From assembly GCF_000585395.1 (NCBI RefSeq), contig NZ_KK073875.1, positions 4,766,298-4,830,297 of the forward strand: a stretch of 64,000 nucleotides of DNA, given 5' to 3'. The stretch's first letter is position 1; every line of letters starts with the position of its first letter. Below, piece by piece: positions 22,700 through 31,702 of the stretch. Both the position numbers and the translations under genes were made by a program. This DNA is from Saccharibacillus sacchari DSM 19268. GTDB taxonomy: Bacteria; Bacillota; Bacilli; Paenibacillales; Paenibacillaceae. A model generated the notes under the pieces. The model was not told the DNA's origin and searched no databases. It saw only the letters and a program-made list of their open reading frames with translations.

Positions 22700-23953
22700 T
22701 CATATAAATTCGCTAAACATATTTTTGAGCTTTTCTAGGAAACCGGTTTTCTGGCCCGTCTCCGGTTTTGGGCTCGATTGAGGACGATTCACGGGCTTTT
22801 TACCCGGAATTGCGGCGCTCCGACTGCGATTCTTGCGAATCACGCTGTACAGGATACCGATTCCGCTGGCAAAAGCCGGGTCGCGAACGCCGATGTAATC
22901 GGGCACCGCGAGCCTGACGGATGCCGCCAGTTCGCTCTGTGCAACCTGTAAAACACCCGGCATCGCAACGGTTCCGCCACTCAGTACATACCCCCCGGAG
23001 ATGTCCCGATAACCCATACGATGGATCTCCTGATGGATAAGTTGGAAAATTTCCTGAACACGCGGCTCGATAATGGCAGCCAAGTCTTCCTGAGTATATT
23101 CCTTCTCGACCGAGCTGCCGATCCGGTTGACCTTAAATAACACGTCCGCCGCAGCGTCCGCCATCATGGCGCAACCGTACTTCAGCTTAACCTTCTCCGC
23201 TTGATCGGTTACTGTGCGCAAACCGTAGGCAATATCGTTCGTTACGTATTCGCCCCCGATCGGAAGCGTCGATACGGCGGTAAGATGACCATTTTCAAAA
23301 ATAGAAATGGTGGCCTGTCCCGCGCCGATATCAAGCATGGCTGTACGCATCGTCTTCTCATCCTTGGTAAGTGCCAGCTGGCCGGCCCCGAGGGAAATCA
23401 GCACCAGTTCTTTCACCTTGAGGTCGGCTTTCTCCACGCAGCGCAAGAGGTTATGTATAGCCGTCTTGGCGCCGGTGACGATCGTAGCTTCCACCTCCAG
23501 GCGGGATCCGATCATGCCCCGCGGATCCTGAATTCCCTCCAAGCCGTCAACCACGAACTGCTTGGCAACGACGTCGATGATTTCACGTTCCGGCGGAAGA
23601 GCCACAACCTCGGCGGCTTTGGTTACGCGTTCGATGTCGTCCTCTCCGATCTCGCGATCCTCGTTCGATACGGTTACGACTCCACGACTTGCTTGCAATC
23701 CGATATGGCTGCCCGATATGCCGACGTAAACTTCCGTTATTTGAATGCCGACCATTCGCTCGGCATGTTCCACTGCGCCGCGAATCGATTGGACGGTTTG
23801 ATCGACGTCAACGATGGCGCCTTTTCGGATTCCTTCCGAATCGGCCGATCCAACTCCAATAATATTAAAGGTTCCATTGCTGATTTCCCCGATAATAGCA
23901 CGAACTTTGGATGTACCGATGTCCAAACTAACAATGATGTCATTGTTGCTCAA
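22700..23953 (-). CDS. ftsA: FtsA, actin-like FtsZ anchor
   Basis: Actin-fold ATPase (417 aa) linking FtsZ to the membrane through its C-terminal amphipathic helix (FLEKLKNMFSEFI). Actin-like phosphate motifs include VSLDIGTSKVRA and ALLDIGAGQ-like MLDIGAGQATIS. The start is placed at TTG 23953 because GGGAGGT lies eight bases upstream; starting further upstream would put the Shine-Dalgarno inside the gene. A PKKPVNRPQSSPKPETG linker precedes the membrane helix. Confidence 0.97.
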   Translation of the reverse strand: MSNNDIIVSLDIGTSKVRAIIGEISNGTFNIIGVGSADSEGIRKGAIVDVDQTVQSIRGAVEHAERMVGIQITEVYVGISGSHIGLQASRGVVTVSNEDREIGEDDIERVTKAAEVVALPPEREIIDVVAKQFVVDGLEGIQDPRGMIGSRLEVEATIVTGAKTAIHNLLRCVEKADLKVKELVLISLGAGQLALTKDEKTMRTAMLDIGAGQATISIFENGHLTAVSTLPIGGEYVTNDIAYGLRTVTDQAEKVKLKYGCAMMADAAADVLFKVNRIGSSVEKEYTQEDLAAIIEPRVQEIFQLIHQEIHRMGYRDISGGYVLSGGTVAMPGVLQVAQSELAASVRLAVPDYIGVRDPAFASGIGILYSVIRKNRSRSAAIPGKKPVNRPQSSPKPETGQKTGFLEKLKNMFSEFI

Positions 23954-24029
23954 GCCCTTGGCACCTCCCGTTTGCAAAATTGATCACTTGGTTTGTTTAA
24001 AGCCGGGCTTTATTCGTATCTTCATAGAA

Positions 24030-24056
24030 TAATTCAACACGGCTTAAACTTTCCCT
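24030..24056 (-). promoter_or_regulatory. Candidate sigma-H-type promoter of ftsAZ
   Basis: AGGGAAA (24050-24056), 11 bases, GTTGAATTA (24030-24038) on the minus strand fits the sigma-H pattern (AGGAWWW, RNNGAATWW) with one deviation. B. subtilis ftsA has a sigma-H promoter in the same place. Confidence 0.45.
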
Positions 24057-24114
24057 CTTTCATTTCGAATTTTTTTATGCAGTTTGTGTATCTTTTTGCG
24101 AGAATACAGCAAAC

Positions 24115-24123
24115 ATTATAGCA
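24115..24123 (-). promoter_or_regulatory. Extended -10 promoter of ftsAZ
   Basis: TGCTATAAT on the minus strand (24115-24123) is a perfect extended -10 element without a good -35, about 160 bases before ftsA. The 206-base divIB-ftsA spacer holds no gene. Confidence 0.55.
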
Positions 24124-24159
24124 TCTTTTATAATCCGGGAGTAGCAGGCCTTAAGGCTC

Positions 24160-24927
24160 TTATTCGCCCGAGTCGGTTTCGAGTTCGGCATTTACGAAAG
24201 GAACGTAAACATTGGCCTCGAACATTTTGATCGATCCCGGACTTTGGGTTTCGGTGATGCCGTCCAAAATTCCCAAGCGATCTTTGAGAAGGGACACGGT
24301 AGTCTCCACTTCAAAACGCGATCGCGTGTAAATTCGGATTCTATCGGGATACGATTCCGTAGAAGCCGGCATGATCTCGGACAGATCGGATAATAAACTG
24401 TCCGGCACCGAAGCCAACACGCGGCAAAGCCTTGCCTTTTCTTCTTCTTTCCCCTCCCATTCAGTCAGCATCGGCTTTTCGGCCGGCAGCCCCTGATCCC
24501 GAAGCGGAATCTCGGCGCCGCTGCCCAATAGAGCCTGTACGCTGCCGTCCTCAAGCAGCTCGTAAGCGACCGGACTGTACTCGTCTACGCGAAGCAGAAT
24601 CTTCCCGGGAAACCGCTTCTCTACCGTCGCAGACTCGACCGCGTTCAGATTCGACACGATCCGCTGCTCGACGTTCGTCGCGCTCGACGCGAAGAATTGA
24701 CCTCCGATACGCAGTCCCGCCGCTTCGATCACCGCCGAGCGGTCGACGTACACGTTGCCTTCGACTTCGATCTGCTGAATATGGCTTAACGAAGAGCGGA
24801 AAAAAATAACGCTCAACGCAGCGACCAGCAGAACGGTCAGGAGCAGCCAAAGTTTCCAGCGTCCCTTGCGTCTAGGCTTGCGCGACTCTTGCTCTTGATT
24901 TTCGATCGGTTTAACGACTTTCAGCAT
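24160..24927 (-). CDS. divIB: DivIB/FtsQ divisome protein
   Basis: Bitopic membrane protein (255 aa) of the FtsL-DivIC-DivIB complex. A short basic cytoplasmic part (ending RKPRRKGRWK) precedes one TM helix (about 25-46) and an extracellular POTRA domain (IQQIEVEGNVYVDRSAVI), then a beta domain. The ATG at 24927 is preferred because GGAG is seven bases upstream; upstream starts add poorly conserved residues. murB, which precedes divIB in B. subtilis, is absent. Confidence 0.92.
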   Translation of the reverse strand: MLKVVKPIENQEQESRKPRRKGRWKLWLLLTVLLVAALSVIFFRSSLSHIQQIEVEGNVYVDRSAVIEAAGLRIGGQFFASSATNVEQRIVSNLNAVESATVEKRFPGKILLRVDEYSPVAYELLEDGSVQALLGSGAEIPLRDQGLPAEKPMLTEWEGKEEEKARLCRVLASVPDSLLSDLSEIMPASTESYPDRIRIYTRSRFEVETTVSLLKDRLGILDGITETQSPGSIKMFEANVYVPFVNAELETDSGE

Positions 24928-25091
24928 GGCCATTCTCCATCCGGCCGCCAGGCGTCCGTCCCGGAAACGCAACAGGACGAAGCCAAGCGGTTAATTGCAC
25001 AGTACGCGGAATTCACGTCTCTTCCATATAAGCCCAATCGTATTTGCGGTTGGGGTTGCCTGTTCGGGCGACGGAATTTTGTGTTACGTTC

Positions 25092-25119
25092 ATTATACAC
25101 GTGCCGCGCTCGATGGCAA
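25092..25119 (-). promoter_or_regulatory. Sigma-A promoter upstream of divIB
   Basis: TTGCCA (25114-25119), 16 bases, TATAAT (25092-25097) on the minus strand, starting just after the murG stop. It would let divIB be made apart from the mur genes. Confidence 0.65.
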
Positions 25120-25132
25120 AGACGAAGGTTGC

Positions 25133-26266
25133 TCACAAAGCGCCCCGGCGAATGGCTTGGGCCCGCACGGCCAACTTTCGAAGCTCAGCCGTGATCGCGG
25201 CCGCGGAATCCGGCTTGCCGAGTCTTGCCGAACATTCAGCCATTCTGAGCCGCAAATACTCATCCTGAACGACTGCTTCCACTGCCCTCAAAAGACTTTC
25301 CCCGCTGAGATCCCGCTCGGCAATCACAATGGCAGCTCCATCCTCCTCCAACGCCCTGGCGTTGACTTCCTGATGATTATTGGTCACGTTCGGCGACGGA
25401 ATCAATACGGCGGGAATTCCCAGAGAAGTCACTTCGGCCAAGAATGAAGCTCCCGCACGGCTGATGACAAGCATGGATGCCGCCAGAACTTCCGGCATTC
25501 GCTCTACGTAAGGCAGCACGTGCAGGTTGGAAGGCATCACCCACGGGGCCTCTTCCAGACTGCGCTTCGCTTCTTCGTAATAACGTTTACCCGTCACGTA
25601 CACAAAGTGCACGTCCGGCATGCGTACGATATCCGTGACCATTTGCAGCATGGCCTCGTTAATCGCTTTTGCTCCGATACTTCCGCCGACCACAAGCACG
25701 ACAGGCGTTCCTTGAGGCAATCCCAGTAAACGGAATCCTTCAGCGGCATCCGCCCGGTGAACCGTCGTGGCTCTCGGGTTGCCGCTGTACATCACTCTTT
25801 TAGCTTTGGGAAACTGATCCTGCGTGCCGTCGAAACTTACGGCGACCGTACTCACGTATCGGCTAAGAAAACGATTGGTCAGCCCTGGAATCGCATTCTG
25901 TTCGTGGATCAAGGTCGGAATTCGCAGTTTATGGGCAGCGTAGACCACGGGGCCGCACACATAACCGCCGGTTCCTACGACCACGTCGGGTTTGAACTTC
26001 TCCAACAACTCGGATGAAGCCTGTACACCTTTTAAAAAGCGAAGCACGGTCTTGATGTTATCTGCTGACAAACTTCGTCGAAAGCCTGTAATATCAAGCG
26101 TTTCGAACGGTATGTCGGTTTCGGGCACGATTGAATTTTCCAATCCCCGCTTGCCTCCGATATATAAAAACTCGGTGTCGGGCCGGTCTGTCTTCAACTG
26201 TTCGGCAATGGCAAGAGCCGGATAAATATGACCTCCCGTCCCGCCTCCGGTCAATACGACGCGCAT
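25133..26266 (-). CDS. murG: MurG, lipid II synthase
   Basis: Peripheral membrane GT-B glycosyltransferase (377 aa) adding GlcNAc to lipid I. GGGTGGHIYPALA at the N-terminus is the glycine-rich loop; HEQNAIPGLTNR and VVGGSIGAKAINE are further family motifs. It lies 15 bases after murD; spoVE, which separates them in B. subtilis, is missing. Confidence 0.98.
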   Translation of the reverse strand: MRVVLTGGGTGGHIYPALAIAEQLKTDRPDTEFLYIGGKRGLENSIVPETDIPFETLDITGFRRSLSADNIKTVLRFLKGVQASSELLEKFKPDVVVGTGGYVCGPVVYAAHKLRIPTLIHEQNAIPGLTNRFLSRYVSTVAVSFDGTQDQFPKAKRVMYSGNPRATTVHRADAAEGFRLLGLPQGTPVVLVVGGSIGAKAINEAMLQMVTDIVRMPDVHFVYVTGKRYYEEAKRSLEEAPWVMPSNLHVLPYVERMPEVLAASMLVISRAGASFLAEVTSLGIPAVLIPSPNVTNNHQEVNARALEEDGAAIVIAERDLSGESLLRAVEAVVQDEYLRLRMAECSARLGKPDSAAAITAELRKLAVRAQAIRRGAL

Positions 26267-26281
26267 ACGATGTCCTCCCGT

Positions 26282-27715
26282 CTATTCGGATATCGAGCGA
26301 ACGGCTTCCTTGAACAGGCGGCCTCGCTCCTCGAATGATGCGAACATATCCCAGCTCGCACAAGCCGGAGACAACAGCACGGTATCTCCGATTTCCGCCA
26401 AACGCTTCGCTTCGCGTACGGCTTGGCGCAGCGTATCTGCCGGATCTTCCATAGGCTCTACCACCGAAATGCGTTCGACTCCCGCTCGTCCGGCAACGCC
26501 TGCGATTTTCTCGCGCGTCTCCCCTAACGTAACGATCGCCTTAATCTTCGTTTGCATGGCCGGCATCAGTTCTTCGTAGTCGGAACCGCGGTCAAGACCG
26601 CCCGCAATCAGAACAACGGGTTGGTCAAAAGCCGACAATGCCGTTAGCGTCGCTTTGGAATTTGTTGCTTTCGAGTTGTTGTAGTAAAGAATGCCTCCAT
26701 GTTCACCCAAAGCTTCCAGGCGATGCTCCACGCCTCCGAAGCTGCTCAGAGGGCCTTTTAACGCGGCAGGGCTCACTCCGGCGGCAATAGCCGCTGCGCA
26801 AGCTGCCATCGCGTTCGCCGCATTGTAAGCACCCGGAATACCGAGTTCGGAAGCCCGAATAATCTCGTGAACCTCTCCGGCTGCATCCCGATACACGATA
26901 AGCCGCTCCATATCGTCCGCTTCTCCGTCCGCCGGATAGGAAGGCGAAGCATAGACGCCTTCCAATTTCAGTTCTTCATTTACGGAAAAAGGAAGGATTT
27001 TCCCTTTCAAATAAGGCACCAGTTCGCGGCAGAAGGGATCGTCCCAGTTGATGATGCTTGTATCTTCCGGTGTCTGATTGACGAAAATCCGGGCCTTGGA
27101 TGACGTATAATCTTCCATGGAACCATGATAGTCCAGATGCGTCTCCGCCACGTTCAACAGACACGCGATCCGCGGAGCAAAAGTTTGCGTGCCTTTAAGC
27201 TGGAAGCTGCTCAATTCGACAACAAGCCAATTGTCATCTTTTGCTTCCAGTGCGGCATCGCAAAGCGGGGTGCCGATATTGCCTGCAACGATAGGCTTTA
27301 ATCCGGCCCCCTCCAGCATATTGCCGACCCAGGTCGTCGTAGTCGTTTTCCCGTTCGAACCGGTGATGCCGATGATCGGGGCCGATGACAAGTGATAAGC
27401 GACTTCAACCTCCGTCACGACTTCGATTCCCAGCTCCAAAGCCTTGGCAATAGGCGGAGCCGAATACGGGATACCCGGATTCTTAATAACCAAAGCGACG
27501 TCCGAGCGAATCAAATCGTCCGGATGCCCGCCGCAGATCACATTAATCCCCAGTTCTTCAAGCACGGAGGCTTCCGGACTTTCTTCGCGAGGCTTACGGT
27601 CATTAACCGTCACTTTTGCGCCGAAAGCGTGCATCGTTTTGGCTGCCGACACGCCGCTTCGAGCCAGACCCAACACGACAATTTCCCGATTTGCATACTC
27701 CTTCGGATGTTCCAT
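26282..27715 (-). CDS. murD: MurD, UDP-MurNAc-Ala D-glutamate ligase
   Basis: Cytosolic ATP-dependent ligase (477 aa). GITGSNGKTTTTTWVGNML is the ATP-binding loop, with the N-terminal UDP-binding VLGLARSGVSAA and the C-terminal LSPACASWDMF motif. It is four bases downstream of mraY and likely coupled to it. Confidence 0.98.
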   Translation of the reverse strand: MEHPKEYANREIVVLGLARSGVSAAKTMHAFGAKVTVNDRKPREESPEASVLEELGINVICGGHPDDLIRSDVALVIKNPGIPYSAPPIAKALELGIEVVTEVEVAYHLSSAPIIGITGSNGKTTTTTWVGNMLEGAGLKPIVAGNIGTPLCDAALEAKDDNWLVVELSSFQLKGTQTFAPRIACLLNVAETHLDYHGSMEDYTSSKARIFVNQTPEDTSIINWDDPFCRELVPYLKGKILPFSVNEELKLEGVYASPSYPADGEADDMERLIVYRDAAGEVHEIIRASELGIPGAYNAANAMAACAAAIAAGVSPAALKGPLSSFGGVEHRLEALGEHGGILYYNNSKATNSKATLTALSAFDQPVVLIAGGLDRGSDYEELMPAMQTKIKAIVTLGETREKIAGVAGRAGVERISVVEPMEDPADTLRQAVREAKRLAEIGDTVLLSPACASWDMFASFEERGRLFKEAVRSISE

Positions 27716-27719
27716 CTCT

Positions 27720-28685
27720 CTACAGCCCCTTATCCAGATAAAGTCCGATTGCCGCCAAAATCAGCGATACGGCGAAGAAAATTCCGACGATTCGCCATTC
27801 CGACCAGCCGGACAATTCGTAATGGTGATGAATCGGACTCATTTTGAAGATTCGTTTGCCGCGCGTTTTAAAAGAAAGGACCTGAAGCACGACGGACAGC
27901 ATTTCGATAACGAAGACGCCGCCGATAATCAGGAACAAAAACTCGTGCTTGGTCAAAATCGCAATCATTCCGATCGCTCCGCCGATGCCGAGCGACCCGG
28001 TATCTCCCATGAATACTTTGGCCGGATGCGCGTTGTACACCAAAAAACCCAGTGCCGCGCCTGCCATTGCAGAAGCCGCGAGAGCTGATGGGAATTGCGT
28101 CGCCTGCACGGCAATCAGCGCGTAAGCGCCGAACGCCGGAACGCTGACCGCCGAGAGCAAGCCGTCTACGCCGTCCGTAAAATTGACCGCATTGGATATC
28201 GCCAGCAGCATCAACGCGATAAACGGATAGTAAAACCATGCTCCCCAATCAAAAGAGAACGAGGTTCCCGGAATCGACAACGCCGTGCTATGCCCCGAGT
28301 CGATCAGCAACCAACAGGCAACCGCGGAAAACAAAAGCTGTCCCAGCAATTTTTGCAAAGAGGTTAAACCCAATGAACGTCTTTTCAATATTTTGATCCA
28401 ATCATCCAAAAAACCAACCAGCCCGAAACCGAGCGTTACAACCAATATCACATAAAATTCGGTATTGACGACGGAAAATTTGACGAAGGCCAGCGTGAAA
28501 GCCAGCAGAATGACTACACCGCCCATTGTAGGCGTTCCAGCCTTCTTCAAATGCCCTTGAGGCCCTTCGCCGCGAACCTGCTGACCCAGCTTTAGTTTTT
28601 GCAGCAACGGGATGCACAGCGGGCCTGCCAATACGGCAAGAATAAATGAAACAGCGGCCGTCACAATTAAAAGCTGCAAATCCAT
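27720..28685 (-). CDS. mraY: MraY, phospho-MurNAc-pentapeptide transferase
   Basis: Polytopic membrane enzyme (321 aa, about ten helices) making lipid I on undecaprenyl phosphate. Family motifs are GTPTMGG, FLDDWIK (catalytic Asp), NFTDGVDGL and the histidine loop IHHHYELSGW. Confidence 0.98.
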   Translation of the reverse strand: MDLQLLIVTAAVSFILAVLAGPLCIPLLQKLKLGQQVRGEGPQGHLKKAGTPTMGGVVILLAFTLAFVKFSVVNTEFYVILVVTLGFGLVGFLDDWIKILKRRSLGLTSLQKLLGQLLFSAVACWLLIDSGHSTALSIPGTSFSFDWGAWFYYPFIALMLLAISNAVNFTDGVDGLLSAVSVPAFGAYALIAVQATQFPSALAASAMAGAALGFLVYNAHPAKVFMGDTGSLGIGGAIGMIAILTKHEFLFLIIGGVFVIEMLSVVLQVLSFKTRGKRIFKMSPIHHHYELSGWSEWRIVGIFFAVSLILAAIGLYLDKGL

Positions 28686-28692
28686 AAGTCCA

Positions 28693-30105
28693 TTAAACTC
28701 CTTCTGTAGCTAGTGGCTCGTCGCGCAGGGCATAGACCACTTCTTCAAGCTTCATGCCGCGCGAAGCTTTGACCAGAACGGCATCATCCGGCTTCAAACT
28801 CCGGCGCAGATGGGCGATCATCTCCTCTTTGTCGAGGAAGGCATGCACGGAACCTGCTCCCATCGTCTCCAAGGCGCCTTCTGCCGAGTCGGCAGACAAC
28901 GGCCCATACGCATAAATCGTACGGATTCCCGCCTTCGCGGCATAACGACCGATTTCCCGATGATACTCGCGCTCTTGTTCGCCCAGCTCCAACATATCGC
29001 CAAGTACCAATACATTTGAGGCGTATCCGTCCAGCCCGGCAAGCACATCGATTGCGGCGCGCGCCGAAGTCGGGCTTGAATTATAGGCGTCGTTCAAAAT
29101 CGTTAGCCCCGATATGCCGACTAAACGCTCGATTCGCATGCCCGTCAACTGCATCGTCGCAAGCCCGTCTTTCATTTTGGCTGCCTCGACACCAAAGGTG
29201 CGAGCTGCGGCCATCGCCGCAAGCGCGTTGGTTACGTTATGGCTGCCGAGTACGGGAAGGGAGAAACACAGGTCTCCTTCGCTCCGAGCAGAGAAGGTCA
29301 TGCCTCCGCCTCGGCGCATCATGCCTGTCGGATAATCGTCGTTGGTTCCTTCCAGGCCGAACGTAAACGTACGAAGCCCTTCAGGCAGCGAATGTTCAAT
29401 TTCCTTCAGCACAAACGGAATCAACGGCTCATCGCCGTTGTACACGAGCAGCCCTCCCGGCTTGATTCCCGATGCGATCTCCAATTTGGCACGGGCGATA
29501 TTCTCACGACTGCCCAGATTGAGCAGATGAGACTCTCCGATATTCGTGACGATCGCCACATCGGGAGGCGCGATCTTGGCTAACAAGGCAATCTCGCCAA
29601 GATCGCTCATGCCCATTTCAAGCACGACAATCTCGGTATCTTCCGGCATCGACAGCAAAGTCAGCGGCAGCCCCAAATGGTTATTGAAATTCCCTTGCGT
29701 TTTGTGAACGCGGAAAGAATTGCCCAGCAGGGCAAACACCATATCTTTGGTTGTCGTTTTGCCGTTGCTGCCTGTAATTCCGATAACTTTAGCACCGCTC
29801 TCAAGCAGATACGCGGAGGATAATTGTTGAAGAGCTTCAAGCACGTCCTCGACTTCGATCAACGCGCCTTCGGGGGCACCTTCGCGTCCGCGCTGCCAGA
29901 GCGAAGCTCCGGCGCCTGCTTGCAAAGAACCTTCGACAAACGCATGTCCGTCCACATTCGCTCCGCCAAGCGGCACGAAGAGAACGTCGGTCGTAATTTT
30001 GCGGGAATCGATAGCGACTCCGGCAATCTTTTTTTCAGGGGAAGCCGTACCGATCAGTCGGCCTCCGCACATATCGGCAACCTGGCCGAGTGTCCGTTCA
30101 ATCAC
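28693..30105 (-). CDS. murF: MurF, D-Ala-D-Ala adding ligase
   Basis: Cytosolic ATP-dependent ligase (470 aa) completing the UDP-MurNAc-pentapeptide. GITGSNGKTTTKDMV is the ATP loop near residue 109; NDAYNSSPTSARAA is typical of MurF. The start is GTG and overlaps the murE stop (GTGA), showing translational coupling. Confidence 0.97.
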   Translation of the reverse strand: MIERTLGQVADMCGGRLIGTASPEKKIAGVAIDSRKITTDVLFVPLGGANVDGHAFVEGSLQAGAGASLWQRGREGAPEGALIEVEDVLEALQQLSSAYLLESGAKVIGITGSNGKTTTKDMVFALLGNSFRVHKTQGNFNNHLGLPLTLLSMPEDTEIVVLEMGMSDLGEIALLAKIAPPDVAIVTNIGESHLLNLGSRENIARAKLEIASGIKPGGLLVYNGDEPLIPFVLKEIEHSLPEGLRTFTFGLEGTNDDYPTGMMRRGGGMTFSARSEGDLCFSLPVLGSHNVTNALAAMAAARTFGVEAAKMKDGLATMQLTGMRIERLVGISGLTILNDAYNSSPTSARAAIDVLAGLDGYASNVLVLGDMLELGEQEREYHREIGRYAAKAGIRTIYAYGPLSADSAEGALETMGAGSVHAFLDKEEMIAHLRRSLKPDDAVLVKASRGMKLEEVVYALRDEPLATEGV

Positions 30106-31589
30106 TTTGCGACTCCCCTTACGGCTTCCGCTGCAACAAGACGATCGTCGAAGTCCAGCACCTGTTTGCCCACCAATTGATACGTCTCATGTCCTTTGCC
30201 CGCGATCAGTACCACGTCTCCGGGCTGTGCTTCGGCAACAGCCAAGCGAATCGCTTCCGCACGATCGACAACCAGCTTATAGCGGGATTGTTCTACGCCG
30301 TCTTCAATCAAACCTGCTTCGATATCGTTCAAAATGGCATCCGGATCTTCGGTACGCGGGTTATCCGAAGTGACGTAAGCGATGTCGCTGTACTTCGCCG
30401 CGATGCGTCCCATGATCGGGCGCTTCGTCCGATCGCGGTCCCCTCCGCAGCCGAAAACGCACAGTACGCGCTTTTCCGCGAATTCGACTACCGTTTTCAG
30501 CACATTTTCCAGACCGTCGGGCGTATGCGCGTAATCGACGATAATCGCAAACGGCTGTCCGGCGTCGACCGCTTCCACGCGACCGTCTACCCCTGCAACC
30601 GACTCCAAACTTTGCTTAATCCGATCCAGCTCCACGCCTTCGATCAGCGCAGCCGCAATCGCAGCCAAGGCGTTATAGACATTGAATTTGCCGACCATGC
30701 GCAGTTGGATGTCGGTCGAACCTATGAATGTATCCACATGGAAAAACGTTCCTTGGGCCGTGATCCGAATATCCGACGCGCGAACGTCGCAGTCCTGCTC
30801 CACGCCGTAAGTAATCACTTCCGCGGAAGTCACTTTCGCGTATTCCGTCGACGCTTCGTCATCCGCATTCAATACCGCATATTTGCGCTCGGACGGATTC
30901 GCCGGAAGCGCATTGCCCAGACGGGAAAAGAACAAGCCTTTGGCTGCCCGATATTCCTCCATCGAGTGATGGTAGTCCAGATGGTCTTGGGACAGGTTCG
31001 TGAAAATGGCGGTGCGATAATCCGTCCCCTTAACGCGTCCTTGCTCCAATGCATGAGAAGAAACTTCCATGACGCAGCATTCCACGCCCCGGTTGACCAT
31101 ATCCGCAAGCGAACGCTGCAATCCCAGCGATTCCGGCGTCGTACCGGACATCGGGAACGTTTCGCCGTCGTAACGCATTTGGATCGTGCCGATCAAGCCT
31201 GTGTTCACGCCGTGATCTTGCATGATGCGTTCGATCAGGTAAGTCGTCGTCGTTTTGCCGTTCGTTCCGGTTACGCCGATCATGCGCATCTTGCGGCTCG
31301 GTTCGTCAAAGAACGCGTTCGCCAATACCGCCATCGCCATACGGCTATCCCGCACGAGCAGCTGCGGCAGCTGCGTATCCAGTTCACGCTCAACGACAAG
31401 CGCGACTGCGCCTTGTTCTTCGGCTTGCTTCGCATAGTCATGACCGTCTACGGTGAACCCGGGCAAACAGATGAACAAATCGCCTGTACCCGCTTTACGG
31501 GAATCGATTTCGATCCCTGTACATTCCGTATCTCCGTTGCCGATCAATCGAGCCGTAATCAATTGTTGCGCCAGTTGGTCCAATCGCAT
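30102..31589 (-). CDS. murE: MurE, meso-diaminopimelate adding ligase
   Basis: Cytosolic ATP-dependent ligase (495 aa). GVTGTNGKTTTTYLIERI is the ATP loop. The motif DNPRTEDP selects meso-DAP rather than lysine, so the wall is of DAP type. This agrees with dapL in the same window. Confidence 0.97.
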   Translation of the reverse strand: MRLDQLAQQLITARLIGNGDTECTGIEIDSRKAGTGDLFICLPGFTVDGHDYAKQAEEQGAVALVVERELDTQLPQLLVRDSRMAMAVLANAFFDEPSRKMRMIGVTGTNGKTTTTYLIERIMQDHGVNTGLIGTIQMRYDGETFPMSGTTPESLGLQRSLADMVNRGVECCVMEVSSHALEQGRVKGTDYRTAIFTNLSQDHLDYHHSMEEYRAAKGLFFSRLGNALPANPSERKYAVLNADDEASTEYAKVTSAEVITYGVEQDCDVRASDIRITAQGTFFHVDTFIGSTDIQLRMVGKFNVYNALAAIAAALIEGVELDRIKQSLESVAGVDGRVEAVDAGQPFAIIVDYAHTPDGLENVLKTVVEFAEKRVLCVFGCGGDRDRTKRPIMGRIAAKYSDIAYVTSDNPRTEDPDAILNDIEAGLIEDGVEQSRYKLVVDRAEAIRLAVAEAQPGDVVLIAGKGHETYQLVGKQVLDFDDRLVAAEAVRGVAK

Positions 31590-31663
31590 AGCCTATTCTC
31601 CCCTTATTTCATTATTCGTATTTTAGCAGCCTCCGCCATTCCCCTATGCCAGAGCCGCAAAAT

Positions 31664-31692
31664 GCCCGAGCCCGCCAATGGCAGGCCCGGGC
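31664..31692 (-). terminator. Weak terminator between the PBP gene and murE
   Basis: GC-rich 9-bp stem with one G-U pair (31664-31672 with 31684-31692) followed on the minus strand by ATTTTG. It is located just after the PBP stop and may reduce read-through into murE. Confidence 0.5.
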
Positions 31693-31702
31693 AGTACTTC
31701 CC

